A stretch of 64,000 bases of DNA from Desulfurispora thermophila DSM 16022 (GCF_000376385.1 NZ_AQWN01000005.1:62001-126000); one strand, 5' to 3'. Numbered from the stretch's first letter, positions 9,131 through 18,378 are shown. A program made the numbers and translations. The notes: generated by a model from the sequence alone, not told the origin.

Positions 9131-10384
9131 ATGCCCAGGTTGATGATTGTGGGTGGCCATCGCCTGCTGGGGCGGGTGAAAGTCAGCGGCAGCAAAAACG
9201 CCTCGCTTCCGGTCCTGGCGGCGGCACTGCTCTGTCCCGGCCGGTGCGTTATTGCCGATGTACCGGAATTAAGCGATATTGCCGTGATGTGCCAGGCCCT
9301 GACCTGTCTGGGCGCCAGGGTGCAGCGCGCCGGCGGTCAGGTGGAAGTGGATGCCTCCTGTGTCAACACTCTGGAACTGAATGACGAGTTAACCCGCCGG
9401 ATGCGGGCCTCCAACCTGGTGCTGGGGCCGCTCCTGGCCCGCTTCGGGCGGGCCGTGGTGGCCTATCCGGGTGGTTGCAACATCGGTTCCCGGCCCATGA
9501 ACCTGCATTTGAAAGGCTTAAAAATGCTGGGGGCGGAGATCAGCGAGAGGTACGGGTATATTTACGCCACGGCCGAACGGCTGGTGGGAGCCGAGATTAT
9601 CCTGGATATGCCCAGTGTGGGGGCGACCGAGAACCTGATCATGGCGGCGGTGCACGCGGCGGGAGTTACGGTAATTAAAAATGCCGCCCGTGAGCCCGAA
9701 ATTGTGGACTTGCAAAACTTTTTAAACGCCATGGGCGCCCGGGTGCGCGGGGCGGGTACCGATGTGATCAAAATTGAAGGGGTGGAAAGACTGGAGCCCG
9801 CCCGGCACACAGTTATTCCCGACCGGATTGAGGCGGGAACCCACATGATTGCAGCGGCCATCACCCGGGGTGATGTGTGTATAACCAACGTTATTCCCGA
9901 ACATGTGGAGTCGCTGACGGCCAAATTGCGGGAAGCCGGGGTGCAGGTGGAGAGCGGCGATGACTGGATCAGGGTGGTGGCCGGTGGGCGGCCCAGGGCT
10001 GTAGATGTGCGCACGCTGTATTATCCCGGTTTTCCCACCGACTTGCAGCCGCAGTTCATGGCCTTGATGGCGCTGGCGGAAGGAACCAGCATCATCAGTG
10101 AAACCATATTTGAAAACCGGTTCAAGCATGTCAGCGAGCTGCGCCGGATGGGGGCGGACATCAACCTGGAAGGTCACACGGCCATCATCAAGGGGGTACC
10201 GCGGCTCTCCGGGGCGGTGGTGGAAGCCTCTGACCTGCGGGCCGGAGCGGCACTGGTGCTGGCCGCCCTGGCGGCGGAAAATGGCAGCATCATAGAAAAT
10301 GTAGAACACATAGACCGTGGTTATGAAAAGCTGGAAAGAAAATACAATACCCTGGGGGCCAGGATTATGCGGGTGCACAGCTAA
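9131..10384 (+). CDS. murA: UDP-N-acetylglucosamine 1-carboxyvinyltransferase MurA
   Basis: First committed step of peptidoglycan synthesis: transfer of enolpyruvate from PEP to UDP-GlcNAc in the cytoplasm. The 417-aa product has the family start motif [15 protein letters not shown], the active-site loop [14 protein letters not shown] whose Cys is the fosfomycin target in this family, and the C-terminal [15 protein letters not shown] and [18 protein letters not shown] 9131 is chosen over GTG 9122 because GGGGTGGA then sits about five bases upstream. It follows murB by 15 bp, likely in one operon. Confidence 0.97.
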   Translation: MPRLMIVGGHRLLGRVKVSGSKNASLPVLAAALLCPGRCVIADVPELSDIAVMCQALTCLGARVQRAGGQVEVDASCVNTLELNDELTRRMRASNLVLGPLLARFGRAVVAYPGGCNIGSRPMNLHLKGLKMLGAEISERYGYIYATAERLVGAEIILDMPSVGATENLIMAAVHAAGVTVIKNAAREPEIVDLQNFLNAMGARVRGAGTDVIKIEGVERLEPARHTVIPDRIEAGTHMIAAAITRGDVCITNVIPEHVESLTAKLREAGVQVESGDDWIRVVAGGRPRAVDVRTLYYPGFPTDLQPQFMALMALAEGTSIISETIFENRFKHVSELRRMGADINLEGHTAIIKGVPRLSGAVVEASDLRAGAALVLAALAAENGSIIENVEHIDRGYEKLERKYNTLGARIMRVHS

Positions 10385-10411
10385 TCCGGCCCTTTTTTCT
10401 TTCTGCACTTA

Positions 10412-10451
10412 CTGGACAAGTTTGTACCGGCTGCTATATCATGGATACAAT
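10412..10451 (+). promoter_or_regulatory. Candidate sigma-A promoter upstream of ftsQ
   Basis: Two overlapping possibilities are seen: TGGACA (10412) with TATATC 17 bp downstream, and TTGTAC (10422) with TACAAT 18 bp downstream. Either would start transcription shortly before ftsQ. Matches are partial. Confidence 0.3.
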
Positions 10452-10495
10452 AATAGATAACCTCCTTGAAATTTGACTGCACAGGGGGGACCTTT

Positions 10496-11218
10496 TTGCC
10501 TGTACGTTATAACCGGATCCTGGGTATCTTTTTCCTATTTCTGGCGGTGACGGCAGCCTTTGTCTTGCTGCGTTCGCCTGTTTTTCAGATCCAGCAAATA
10601 ACTGTGCAGGGTAACATTACTCTCTCCCGGGACAAGATTGTGGATATGAGCGGTCTTTGGCCCGGACAAAATATTTTCAAGGTCGACCTGGGAGCAGCCC
10701 GGACGCGCCTTTTGAGCCTGCCGGCCGTGAGAAACTGCCACTTAAGCCGCCGTTTGCCCGACCGGATTATAATTACAGTTCAGGAGAGGCAGGCTGTAGC
10801 GGCGCTACCGGCGGCCGGCGGTCTGTGGCTGGTGGATGAAGAGGGCGTGGTGATTGGGCCGGCCCGTTATCTGGGGTTGCGCCTGCCCCTTTTAACCGGC
10901 AGCGGCCAGCTGACCCCGCGGGCCGGCCAGCATCTGGAAGGTGCAGCTTTAAAAACAGCTCTGGCGGTGGTGCGGGCCTGGCCGGGCGATTTGCTGGCCC
11001 GGCTGGCCGAGATCAATGTCAGCCCGGAGGGCAGCATTACGGTTTACACCCTGCCGGGTATTCCCTGCCGGGTGGGGCAGCCGGCGGATCTGCCCGAGAA
11101 AGGGCACCTGTTGCATGAATTGCTGGTGCAGAAAGCGCCGCAGGCCCGCCTGGTTCAGTACATAGATGTATCCAGCGCCAGCCTGCCGGTAATCAAATAT
11201 AAATCCAGGACGGGGTGA
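10496..11218 (+). CDS. ftsQ: Cell division protein FtsQ/DivIB
   Basis: Bitopic divisome protein linking cytoplasmic and extracellular division factors. The ~240-aa product has a short basic N-terminus, one membrane helix (about residues 6-27), then a POTRA domain starting at SPVFQIQQITVQGN and continuing through PAVRNCHLSRRLPDRIIITVQER, followed by the FtsQ/DivIB beta domain. TTG 10496 is chosen because a GGGGGGA site lies five bases upstream; the frame is open to a TTG at 10466. It overlaps the next gene by four bases (GTGA). Confidence 0.88.
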   Translation: MPVRYNRILGIFFLFLAVTAAFVLLRSPVFQIQQITVQGNITLSRDKIVDMSGLWPGQNIFKVDLGAARTRLLSLPAVRNCHLSRRLPDRIIITVQERQAVAALPAAGGLWLVDEEGVVIGPARYLGLRLPLLTGSGQLTPRAGQHLEGAALKTALAVVRAWPGDLLARLAEINVSPEGSITVYTLPGIPCRVGQPADLPEKGHLLHELLVQKAPQARLVQYIDVSSASLPVIKYKSRTG

Positions 11219-11898
11219 GGCCATTGCGTCTGAAACCACTGCATTTTTCCGCCCTGCTGGTCGGGTTGGTGATGGGTCTGCTGTTCAGCGTGCAGTTCAA
11301 ACTAACCCGCGACATTGCCCAAACCCAGCCGGTGCAGAGGGCCAAAACCATGGCCGGCCAGCTGGAACAGGCGCGCAGCGAGAGGGATGAATGGCAGAAA
11401 AAAGTGGCCGGGTTGCGCGATGAACTGGATCATACTCTGGCCCCCCGGGCCCTGGGTGACCTGCAGGCCGAACTGGAAAAAGCCCGCATCCTGGCCGGCA
11501 ATACGCCGGTGGTCGGTCCCGGTCTGGAAGTGCGCCTCTCCGACAGCAACTTGGCGGTCAAACCGGGTGAAAATCCCAACCTGTACGTTTTGCACGATGA
11601 GGACGTGCTGAAAGTGATTAACGAGCTGAAAGCAGCCGGCGCCGAGGCCCTGGCCATCAATGAACAACGCCTCACCGCCACCAGCGAAATTCGCTGCATC
11701 GGGCCCACCATCCTGACCAACAAAAGCCAGCGCCTTTCACCGCCCTTTGTCATATACGCCATTGGCAATCCCGAGACCATGCTGTCCGCCTTGAACATGC
11801 GCGGCGGTGTGGTGGAGAGCCTGCGCTTCTGGGGCATCCAGGTGAGCATGCATAAACTGGACCGGATTACCATTCCGGCGCTGGCAGGGGGGTTTTAA
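11215..11898 (+). CDS. DUF881 family protein, first of two tandem paralogues
   Basis: A 227-aa protein with one N-terminal membrane helix (about residues 10-28), a coiled-coil stretch (about 40-95, Glu/Gln/Arg-rich) and the DUF881 domain with VGPGLEVRLSDS, YVLHDEDVLKVINELKAAGAEALAINEQRL and SPPFVIYAIGNP. DUF881 proteins lie next to ftsQ/ftsZ in many clostridia and are thought to act at the envelope during division; the biochemical role is unknown to me. Start GTG 11215 overlaps the ftsQ stop; TTG 11224 is an alternative. Confidence 0.85.
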   Translation: MRPLRLKPLHFSALLVGLVMGLLFSVQFKLTRDIAQTQPVQRAKTMAGQLEQARSERDEWQKKVAGLRDELDHTLAPRALGDLQAELEKARILAGNTPVVGPGLEVRLSDSNLAVKPGENPNLYVLHDEDVLKVINELKAAGAEALAINEQRLTATSEIRCIGPTILTNKSQRLSPPFVIYAIGNPETMLSALNMRGGVVESLRFWGIQVSMHKLDRITIPALAGGF

Positions 11899-11900
11899 AT

Positions 11901-12605
11901 TTGAAACAACCCTGGACGACCAGTATATCACTCCTGCTGGTGGCGGTTTTTTTGGGAGCCTTTTTGACCCAGCAGTTCCGGGTCACCAGTTATATTGAGC
12001 AGGGCATTCCTTCCGACCGGGCCCAGCAGCTGCTGGTGGAACTCAAACAGGTGGAGAAGGACACCCAGCGTTTGCAAAGCGAATACGCCGACCTGCAGGA
12101 CAAATTGCAGCGGGCCCGCCAGGGGCAGCAGCAGGCCCGCCAGGCGCTGGAGGACGAACTGGCCAAAACCAGACAGGCGGCCGGTCTGGTTCCGCTATCG
12201 GGGGCGGGCCTGGAAATAACCATGGACAATCCGCAAAATGCTGCGGCGCCCGGCAGCCTGTTCATTGTGCGCGACGAAGACCTGCTGCGGCTGGTCAACG
12301 AACTGCGCGCCGCGGGGGCGCAGGCCATTGCCATCAACGGGCAGCGCATCATTGCCACATCGGAAATCCGCCTGGCCGGTTCTTTTATCAATGTCAATTT
12401 AAGTCGCATTTCACCACCTTATCATGTGCTGGTGGTGGGTAACCGGCAAAAGCTGCGCAGTGCGCTGGAAATACCGGGCGGTCTGGCTGATTATTTGCGC
12501 GACCTGGGGATAGAATTAAAAATTATGGAGCACGATGCCATTACTGTTCCCGGCTTTAGCGGTGACGTGCAATTCGCGTACGCCAAAACAGCAGCCGGGA
12601 AATGA
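11901..12605 (+). CDS. DUF881 family protein, second tandem paralogue
   Basis: A 234-aa homologue of the preceding protein with the same plan: an N-terminal membrane helix, a Gln-rich coiled coil (about residues 45-90) and the DUF881 domain (LSGAGLEITMDNP, FIVRDEDLLRLVNELRAAGAQAIAINGQRI, SPPYHVLVVGN). The shared motifs point to an old tandem duplication. TTG 11901 lies behind a GGGGGG stretch. It overlaps sbp by four bases (ATGA), so this is a tightly packed operon. Confidence 0.85.
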   Translation: MKQPWTTSISLLLVAVFLGAFLTQQFRVTSYIEQGIPSDRAQQLLVELKQVEKDTQRLQSEYADLQDKLQRARQGQQQARQALEDELAKTRQAAGLVPLSGAGLEITMDNPQNAAAPGSLFIVRDEDLLRLVNELRAAGAQAIAINGQRIIATSEIRLAGSFINVNLSRISPPYHVLVVGNRQKLRSALEIPGGLADYLRDLGIELKIMEHDAITVPGFSGDVQFAYAKTAAGK

Positions 12606-12967
12606 AAGAGAGGATGAGGGTTTTGGGGCTGAGCATCTGGTTGGCGCTGGTGGGTCTGGGGCTGGGTGTTTTGTTGGGCTTAAATATCCCGGTAATTCTG
12701 CCCCAGGTGTATGCCAAGTATTTCTCCGTGGCCGCCCTGGCGGCGCTGGACTCTGTGTTTGGCGGCCTGCGTTCGGCCCTGGAGGAAAGCTTTGATAACC
12801 GGGTTTTTCTCAGCGGTTTTTTCAGCAACGCCTTGCTGGCGGCCGGCCTGGCCTTTGTTGGCGAGCGATTGGGTATAGACCTTTACCTGGCGGCCGTGGT
12901 AGCTTTTGGTGTGCGCATTTTCAACAACCTGGCCATCATCCGCCGCCATTTGATTAAAAAACGCTGA
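12602..12967 (+). CDS. sbp: Small basic protein family (Sbp, DUF1290)
   Basis: A 121-aa membrane protein with about three hydrophobic segments and the family core LNIPVILPQVYAKYFSVAAL and ALDSVFGGLRSALE, ending in the basic tail RRHLIKKR. Sbp proteins sit beside ftsZ in many Firmicutes; their function is not established. ATG 12602 overlaps the DUF881 stop; ATG 12614 is also possible. A 177-bp gap with no clear promoter separates it from ftsZ. Confidence 0.85.
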   Translation: MKERMRVLGLSIWLALVGLGLGVLLGLNIPVILPQVYAKYFSVAALAALDSVFGGLRSALEESFDNRVFLSGFFSNALLAAGLAFVGERLGIDLYLAAVVAFGVRIFNNLAIIRRHLIKKR

Positions 12968-13144
12968 AAATTTATTTGTTACTGTGCCGGCGGGTAAAGG
13001 AAAAACCTGATTGGCGTTGAAATAAAAGTAAAAGGAAGAGTGCCTGGCTTAACATAATTATAGCTGTCAACCTGTTAACTGTCTGAAAAATACAGGGCGT
13101 GTTTCTTTTGCGATAAGCTGGTAGCGGTATGGAGGAGGAAAAAA

Positions 13145-14203
13145 ATGCTGGACTTCGAGCTGGACCTCAATCAGTTTGCCAATATCAAAGTCATCGGTGT
13201 GGGAGGCGGTGGTAACAACGCGGTCAACCGCATGATCAGCTCCGGGCTTAAAGGTGTGGAATTCATTGCTGTGAACACCGACGCCCAGGCCTTGCAGATG
13301 TCGCTCACCAACCAGAAAATCCAGATAGGCATCAAGCTGACCAAGGGGTTGGGAGCGGGGGCCAACCCGGAAATCGGCCAGAAGGCGGCGGAAGAAAGCC
13401 GGGAGGAAATTATGGCCGCCCTGAAAGGGGCGGACATGGTCTTTGTCACGGCCGGGATGGGGGGTGGTACGGGTACCGGAGCGGCGCCGGTGGTGGCGGA
13501 GATTGCCAAAGAACTGGGGGCGCTCACTGTGGGCGTGGTGACCAAGCCCTTCACCTTTGAAGGGCGCAAGCGCATGACCCAGGCCGAGACCGGTATCCAG
13601 AACCTGAAAGCGCGGGTGGACACACTGATTACCATCCCCAACGACCGGCTGATGCAGGTGATTGACAAAAACACATCCATTGTGGAAGCCTTTCGCATCG
13701 CCGACGATGTGCTGCGCCAGGGTGTGCAGGGCATTTCGGACTTGATAGCCGTGCCCGGTCTGATCAACCTGGACTTTGCCGATGTGAAGACCATCATGAA
13801 AGAAACCGGTTCGGCCCTGATGGGCATCGGTACGGCCAGCGGGGAGGGCCGGGCCACCGAGGCGGCCAAAATAGCCATCTCCAGCCCGTTGCTGGAAACC
13901 TCCATTGAAGGAGCGCGCGGCGTGCTCCTGAACATCACGGGTGGCACATCTTTGAGTCTGTTTGAAGTGAACGAGGCGGCCGAAATCATTTTCCAGGCCG
14001 CCGATCCCGAGGCCAACATCATCTTCGGGGCGGTGATCGACGAGCGCCTGGAGGATGATGTGCGGGTGACCGTGATCGCCACCGGTTTCGAGCACCGGGT
14101 GAGCAAAAAAGAGCGCCTGCGTACCGATGTGGTGGAACCCCGCCCCATCGGGCCCAAGGATGACTACGAGATCCCTGTCTTCCTGCGCCGTCAGGGGCGG
14201 TAA
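13145..14203 (+). CDS. ftsZ: Cell division GTPase FtsZ
   Basis: Tubulin homologue that polymerises into the Z-ring at midcell. The 352-aa product has [24 protein letters not shown], the tubulin signature [13 protein letters not shown], the T7-loop region [11 protein letters not shown], and a C-terminal peptide [13 protein letters not shown] that binds FtsA, SepF and other partners. Start ATG 13145 has a GGAGGAGG site. There is no ftsA directly upstream, where most Firmicutes have it; sepF lies about 19 kb downstream in this window. Confidence 0.97.
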   Translation: MLDFELDLNQFANIKVIGVGGGGNNAVNRMISSGLKGVEFIAVNTDAQALQMSLTNQKIQIGIKLTKGLGAGANPEIGQKAAEESREEIMAALKGADMVFVTAGMGGGTGTGAAPVVAEIAKELGALTVGVVTKPFTFEGRKRMTQAETGIQNLKARVDTLITIPNDRLMQVIDKNTSIVEAFRIADDVLRQGVQGISDLIAVPGLINLDFADVKTIMKETGSALMGIGTASGEGRATEAAKIAISSPLLETSIEGARGVLLNITGGTSLSLFEVNEAAEIIFQAADPEANIIFGAVIDERLEDDVRVTVIATGFEHRVSKKERLRTDVVEPRPIGPKDDYEIPVFLRRQGR

Positions 14204-14268
14204 AATTGGGTTGGCGGCACAGGTACCGCCGCCGTGTGCAGCAAAATAACGAGGGTAATTGGGGAAAG

Positions 14269-14301
14269 AAGCTGTCCTGTTTGGGACGGCTTTTCTCTTT
14301 T
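14269..14301 (+). terminator. Rho-independent terminator after ftsZ
   Basis: AAGCTGTCC pairs with GGACGGCTT (one G-T wobble) around a six-base loop, followed by TTCTCTTTTT. It separates the division operon from the sporulation genes. Confidence 0.7.
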
Positions 14302-14310
14302 TATCACCTT

Positions 14311-14359
14311 TCTCGACAGGCATATTATTACAAAATTTACCAGGCAATTATTGTATAAT
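14311..14359 (+). promoter_or_regulatory. Candidate sigma-A/Spo0A-type promoter for spoIIGA-sigE
   Basis: A perfect TATAAT lies at 14354-14359. The nearest -35-like hexamer, TTACAA at 14328, gives a long 20-bp spacer; a 22-bp spacer is known for the Bacillus spoIIG promoter, which depends on Spo0A. TCTCGACA at 14311-14318 matches the reverse Spo0A box (TTCGACA) with one change. The assignment is inference from this resemblance. Confidence 0.4.
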
Positions 14360-14479
14360 TCTTATCAGACAATTGTCCCTTTTCCCGGCTGTCTGGCTTT
14401 TTTATGCTGCCGGTCATATTCATGGCAGGGCGGCCATATAATGGGTAGTGGTACGCCCGCCGGCAAAGGTGGTGAGCTT

Positions 14480-15403
14480 TTGCCTGCCCAGGTGGTATAC
14501 GGAGATGTGGTGCTAATTACCAACTTTTCTATTGATTATTTTCTGCTGGCGGTCTGCGCCAGATTTGCCCGCCTGCGGGTGAGACACTGGCGTTTGGCGG
14601 TGGCCGCCACCGGCGGAGCGGTATACGCATTGCTGGCCGTGCTGGGATGGAGCGACTTCCTGTACACACTGCCGTGCAAACTGTTGGTTTCACTGTTCAT
14701 GCTGGGGCTGGCCTTCTGGCCGGTGCCGTGGCAAGGTTTTTGCCGTTCACTGCTGTTTTTTTATCTGGTCTCCTTCACCCTGGCCGGCCTGTTTTTAGCC
14801 CACAGCTTCTGGCTGGAGAGGGAAGGTTTTTCCGGCCTGGTGACCCGTTCTTTTGTGGTCATGCAGGAGCAGGCAGTCTGGGCCATGCCCCTGGCGGCGG
14901 CGCTGGGGGTGATGTTGCTACGGCGCGTGCCGCCGGCCTGGGAAGAATTGTGCCGCCTGGAGAAGTGCACGGTGACTGTGCGCCTGGGCGAGCCTCTGGG
15001 GGGTGTTATGTTATCCGCCCTGGTGGATACGGGTAACAAGCTGGTGGAGCCGGTAAGCCAGTGCCCGGTGCTGATTGTGGCCTGTGATACTGTGGTGGGG
15101 CGGTTGCCGGTAGAGGTGGCGCATTTCTGCCGGGATGTGCTGGCCGGGCGGTCAACCACGGCAAATGCGCCGCCCGGCACATTGCTGTTGCCCTTTTGCA
15201 CAGTGGGGGGACAGGGCTATTTGCCCGCAGTGCTGGTGCAGCAGGTGGAGATCCTGGCCGGCAACCGGAGCATCATCCGGCAGCAGGTGCCGGTCGCTCT
15301 GGCCGGCAGTGGCCTGGTGGCACACTGTAGTCCTGCCGCACTGCTCCCCTCTGACTTGCTGGTCGAGACGCTTGCTAAGGCAGGTTGGTCCTGGCGGGGG
15401 TGA
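14480..15403 (+). CDS. spoIIGA: Sporulation sigma-E factor-processing peptidase SpoIIGA
   Basis: Membrane aspartyl protease that activates pro-sigma-E in the mother cell after receiving the SpoIIR signal. The N-terminal half has about five membrane helices beginning with [19 protein letters not shown], and the C-terminal half holds the catalytic motif [12 protein letters not shown]. The start is uncertain: TTG 14480 has an AAGGTGGTG site at correct spacing, while ATG 14441 and GTG 14492 are also in frame. Length (~307 aa) fits the family. sigE, its substrate, starts five bases after its stop. Confidence 0.92.
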   Translation: MPAQVVYGDVVLITNFSIDYFLLAVCARFARLRVRHWRLAVAATGGAVYALLAVLGWSDFLYTLPCKLLVSLFMLGLAFWPVPWQGFCRSLLFFYLVSFTLAGLFLAHSFWLEREGFSGLVTRSFVVMQEQAVWAMPLAAALGVMLLRRVPPAWEELCRLEKCTVTVRLGEPLGGVMLSALVDTGNKLVEPVSQCPVLIVACDTVVGRLPVEVAHFCRDVLAGRSTTANAPPGTLLLPFCTVGGQGYLPAVLVQQVEILAGNRSIIRQQVPVALAGSGLVAHCSPAALLPSDLLVETLAKAGWSWRG

Positions 15404-15407
15404 AAAG

Positions 15408-16142
15408 ATGAGCTGGCGCAGGTTGACGGTTGTGTTTGTAAAGTGGTGGCGGGAGGTTGTCAAGCGGTGGCGCCTGTTCTGGCAGGAGCCGGCCGGGGTG
15501 CACTATGTGGGCTCCAGTGAGGCCCTGCCGCCCCCCTTGAGCAGTGATGAAGAAAGCACACTGCTGGAAAAATTGGCGGCGGGAGATGCCGGCGTACGCG
15601 GTGTGCTTATCGAGCGCAATCTGCGTCTGGTGGTGTATATTGCCCGCAAATTTGAAAACACGGGTGTGGGCATAGAAGACCTGGTTTCCATCGGCACCAT
15701 CGGCCTGATTAAAGCAGTGAATACCTTTGAGCCGGCCAAGAAAATAAAGCTGGCCACCTACGCTTCCCGCTGTATTGAAAACGAAATTCTCATGTATCTG
15801 CGGCGCAACAGCCGTACCCGGACCGAGGTTTCCTTCGACGAGCCGTTGAACATCGACTGGGACGGTAACGAACTGCTGCTGTCCGATGTTATGGGCACGG
15901 AAAACGATATAATTTATAAATACCTGGAAGAAGATGTGGAACGCAAATTGCTACATCTGGCCTTGCAAAAACTCAGCCAGCGCGAGCGCAAGATCATGGA
16001 AATGCGTTTTGGACTCAACAACAGTCCGGAAAAGACCCAGAAAGAGGTGGCCGATCTGCTGGGTATTTCCCAGTCGTACATTTCCCGCCTGGAGAAGCGG
16101 ATTATTGGCCGCCTGCGCAAAGAGATCAGCCGTATGGAATAG
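15408..16142 (+). CDS. sigE: RNA polymerase sporulation sigma factor sigma-E
   Basis: Mother-cell sigma factor made as an inactive precursor. The 244-aa protein has a basic, amphipathic N-terminal pro-sequence ([20 protein letters not shown]) upstream of the sigma-70 core: region 2 with [36 protein letters not shown] and [18 protein letters not shown], and region 4 with [15 protein letters not shown] and a helix-turn-helix [20 protein letters not shown] 15408 has a GGGGGTG site. The spoIIGA-sigE pair is the standard spoIIG operon. Confidence 0.97.
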   Translation: MSWRRLTVVFVKWWREVVKRWRLFWQEPAGVHYVGSSEALPPPLSSDEESTLLEKLAAGDAGVRGVLIERNLRLVVYIARKFENTGVGIEDLVSIGTIGLIKAVNTFEPAKKIKLATYASRCIENEILMYLRRNSRTRTEVSFDEPLNIDWDGNELLLSDVMGTENDIIYKYLEEDVERKLLHLALQKLSQRERKIMEMRFGLNNSPEKTQKEVADLLGISQSYISRLEKRIIGRLRKEISRME

Positions 16143-16151
16143 TTTGTTCGG

Positions 16152-16181
16152 GTATAAAGCATTTGCCCCCCGGCAATAACT
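16152..16181 (+). promoter_or_regulatory. Candidate sigma-F promoter of sigG
   Basis: GTATA (16152-16156), exactly 15 bases, then GGCAATAACT (16172-16181). This matches the described sigma-F pattern GYWTA-N15-GGNRANANTW at all but one fixed position. In Bacillus sigG is first transcribed by sigma-F, so the position, 36 bp upstream of the ATG, makes sense. Confidence 0.55.
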
Positions 16182-16217
16182 AAACCTGAGCCGAAAAAAG
16201 TCGAGGTGGGGGCGTAA

Positions 16218-16991
16218 ATGCTTGTCAACAAGGTAGAGATCTGCGGTGTAAACACAGCCAAACTGCCCGTCCTGACCGGAGCACAAATGCGCTCCCTGTT
16301 TGAAGCCATGCACAAAGGTGATCGCGAAGCCCGCCAGAAGCTGGTCAACGGTAATCTGCGGTTGGTTTTGAGCGTCATCCAGCGCTTTACCAACCGGGGC
16401 GAATATGTGGACGATCTTTTTCAGGTGGGCTGTATCGGTTTGATGAAGGCTATAGACAATTTCGACCTTTCCCAGAACGTAAAATTTTCCACCTACGCCG
16501 TGCCCATGATCATTGGCGAGATCCGCCGCTACCTGCGCGACAACAATCCCATCCGGGTCAGCCGTTCGCTGCGCGATGTGGCCTATAAAGCCCTGCAGGT
16601 GCGCGATGCCCTGGTCAACAAATATTCGCGCGAGCCGTCCATTAATGAAATTGCCGGTGAGCTCAAACTGCCCCGCGAAGAGGTGGTTTTTGCCCTGGAT
16701 GCCATCCAGGAGCCTGTTTCGCTCTTTGAGCCCATCTATCACGATGGCGGTGACCCCATCTTTGTCATGGACCAGATCAGCGATGAAAAAAACCATGACG
16801 CTTCCTGGCTGGAGGGTATAGCCATTCGGGAAGCTCTAAGCCGCCTGGGTGAGCGGGAAAAACACATCCTGCGCCTGCGCTTTTACGAGGGCAAAACCCA
16901 GATGGAGGTGGCCGAGGAAATTGGCATCTCCCAGGCCCAGGTTTCCCGGCTGGAAAAGGCGGCGCTGGGCCATATGCGGAAGTATTTGTGA
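16218..16991 (+). CDS. sigG: RNA polymerase sporulation sigma factor sigma-G
   Basis: Late forespore sigma factor. The 257-aa protein begins NKVEICGVNTAKLPVL, the hallmark N-terminus of sigma-G, then has region 2 (NGNLRLVLSVIQRF, DDLFQVGCIGLMKAIDNF, FSTYAVPMIIGEIRRYLRD), region 3 (REPSINEIAGELKLPREEV) and region 4 (LGEREKHILRLRFYEGKTQ, IGISQAQVSRLEK). ATG 16218 follows a GAGGTGGGGG site. A terminator follows the gene. Confidence 0.97.
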   Translation: MLVNKVEICGVNTAKLPVLTGAQMRSLFEAMHKGDREARQKLVNGNLRLVLSVIQRFTNRGEYVDDLFQVGCIGLMKAIDNFDLSQNVKFSTYAVPMIIGEIRRYLRDNNPIRVSRSLRDVAYKALQVRDALVNKYSREPSINEIAGELKLPREEVVFALDAIQEPVSLFEPIYHDGGDPIFVMDQISDEKNHDASWLEGIAIREALSRLGEREKHILRLRFYEGKTQMEVAEEIGISQAQVSRLEKAALGHMRKYL

Positions 16992-17008
16992 ACAGTTACC
17001 GGACAGTG

Positions 17009-17047
17009 AGCCGGCAGACGCGCAGGCGGGCCGGCTTTTTATTTTTT
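17009..17047 (+). terminator. Rho-independent terminator after sigG
   Basis: AGCCGGC (17009-17015) pairs with GCCGGCT (17030-17036), followed by TTTTATTTTTT. The T-tract runs directly into the putative promoter of spoIIR. Confidence 0.7.
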
Positions 17048-17077
17048 GTATAAAACCCGCGCTAAATGGCAAAAAAT
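17048..17077 (+). promoter_or_regulatory. Candidate sigma-F promoter of spoIIR
   Basis: GTATA (17048-17052), exactly 15 bases, then GGCAAAAAAT (17068-17077): again one mismatch to GYWTA-N15-GGNRANANTW. The pair of matches upstream of sigG and spoIIR, both known sigma-F targets in Bacillus, supports each other. The predicted start would leave a leader of about 30 bases. Confidence 0.55.
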
Positions 17078-17117
17078 GTAGTATAAAACTTCTTTAGTTG
17101 CGGGTTGATGGTACAAT

Positions 17118-17843
17118 ATGACATTATGCAACTGGTTTGCCAACTTGTTGACCGCCCAAAGGGAAGACCGTGCTGCAGACCGGGAAAAACAGCGGGGCGG
17201 ACTGTGGATGGGAATTTTCCTGTTGCTGGCCTTGAGTGTGCTCTGGTCCGTTTATCAGCAGCAGTATGATCAGGCGCGTGGCCAGGTGCGCCTGCAAATT
17301 GTGGCCCGCAGCAACACGCTGGCCGATCAGCGGATCAAGCAACAGGTGAGCCAGGCCGTGCTGGCCCGTTTGGCCCAACAGGGCGTGAGGGTTACGGGGA
17401 GCATGCCGGCCGGCTTACCCAGCAATGAGCAAAACCATACTGTCAGGGCCCGAATTGCCCCTGGGCCGTCTCATCCTGGGGCATGGAAAAATCAAAGGTT
17501 AAACCCGCCGGTTCTGTCCAGCGCGGCCCGGCAGGCGTTATTGCGGGCCGGGGCGGATTACCCGGTAACCATCACCCTGGGCGAACGGGATTACCCGGCC
17601 AAAGTGCTGGGTGGCCCGCTGCCGCGCACAGTGCCGGCCGGGCGCTATCTGGCCCTGCAGATTGAGCTGGGCGAGGGGCGGGGCTACAACTGGTGGGGAG
17701 TGCTCTACCCGCCCCTGTGTTTTGGTGTGAAAAGCTGGCCGGAGCAGAGCCATGCAATTGCTGCACCGGATAGCAGCAAAACAAGAGGAGTAGAGCTGCG
17801 CAGCTATTTCTGGGATAAACTGCAGGCCTGGCTGGCGCGGTAA
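17118..17843 (+). CDS. spoIIR: Stage II sporulation protein R (SpoIIR)
   Basis: Secreted forespore signal that triggers SpoIIGA to process pro-sigma-E across the intermembrane space. The 241-aa product has an N-terminal membrane or signal segment (about residues 30-46), the RLQIVARSNTLADQRIK motif (family RxHVIANSDSxxDQ), PVTITLGERDYPA, PAGRYLALQIELGEG and the diagnostic NWWGVLYPPLCF. No strong ribosome site precedes ATG 17118, so the start is less certain. Its position after sigG puts signal, receptor and substrate within 3.4 kb. Confidence 0.9.
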   Translation: MTLCNWFANLLTAQREDRAADREKQRGGLWMGIFLLLALSVLWSVYQQQYDQARGQVRLQIVARSNTLADQRIKQQVSQAVLARLAQQGVRVTGSMPAGLPSNEQNHTVRARIAPGPSHPGAWKNQRLNPPVLSSAARQALLRAGADYPVTITLGERDYPAKVLGGPLPRTVPAGRYLALQIELGEGRGYNWWGVLYPPLCFGVKSWPEQSHAIAAPDSSKTRGVELRSYFWDKLQAWLAR

Positions 17844-17943
17844 AGTTAGCTGCAAAAGCGCCGGTATACAAACAAAGCTGGCGCATATACATATAACGGG
17901 TACATTGCGGGGGCCGGCTGTTGGCGGGGAGGTGGCGGCAGTG

Positions 17944-18225
17944 GTGAAGATTTCCGACCTGCGCCTGCGCGAGGTGATCAACATTGTGGACGGGCGGCGC
18001 CTGGGGCCGATCAAGGATATTGATATCGACCTGGCGGAAGGTCGTATTGCCGCCATTGTGCTGGCCGTGCCCGGCAGCCGGCTGATGGGTTTCTGGGGGC
18101 GGGAGGACGAGATCATCGTGCCCTGGGAAAAGATTGTGCGCATTGGGGTGGACGTAATACTGGTGGAAATCGGTCCGCCCTACGAGGACAGGCGGGAATA
18201 CCCAGGCGGGGGGTATTTGAGGTAG
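17944..18225 (+). CDS. ymxH: PRC-barrel protein, YlmC/YmxH sporulation family
   Basis: A 93-aa protein formed by one PRC-barrel: ISDLRLREVINIVDGRRLGPI, DIDIDLAEGRIAAIVL and the EDEIIVPWEKIVRIGVDVILVE strand. The YlmC/YmxH family is common in spore formers and lies downstream of sigG (as ylmC) in Bacillus; function is unknown. Two tandem GTG codons (17941, 17944) follow a GGGGAGGTGG site; 17944 has the better spacing. Confidence 0.8.
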   Translation: MKISDLRLREVINIVDGRRLGPIKDIDIDLAEGRIAAIVLAVPGSRLMGFWGREDEIIVPWEKIVRIGVDVILVEIGPPYEDRREYPGGGYLR

Positions 18226-18378
18226 CCGGATGGCAGATTTCGGACATCGGTGGTAGAGGTGATTAAATTTTTATTAACAAACAGCACCGCTCGGGTGGCC
18301 GGGCAGGAAATTGCTGGTGGAACAGGTTGCGGCTCTGCTGTCAACAGGCCGCTGTATCCTTTTTTAGTAAATTTATCA

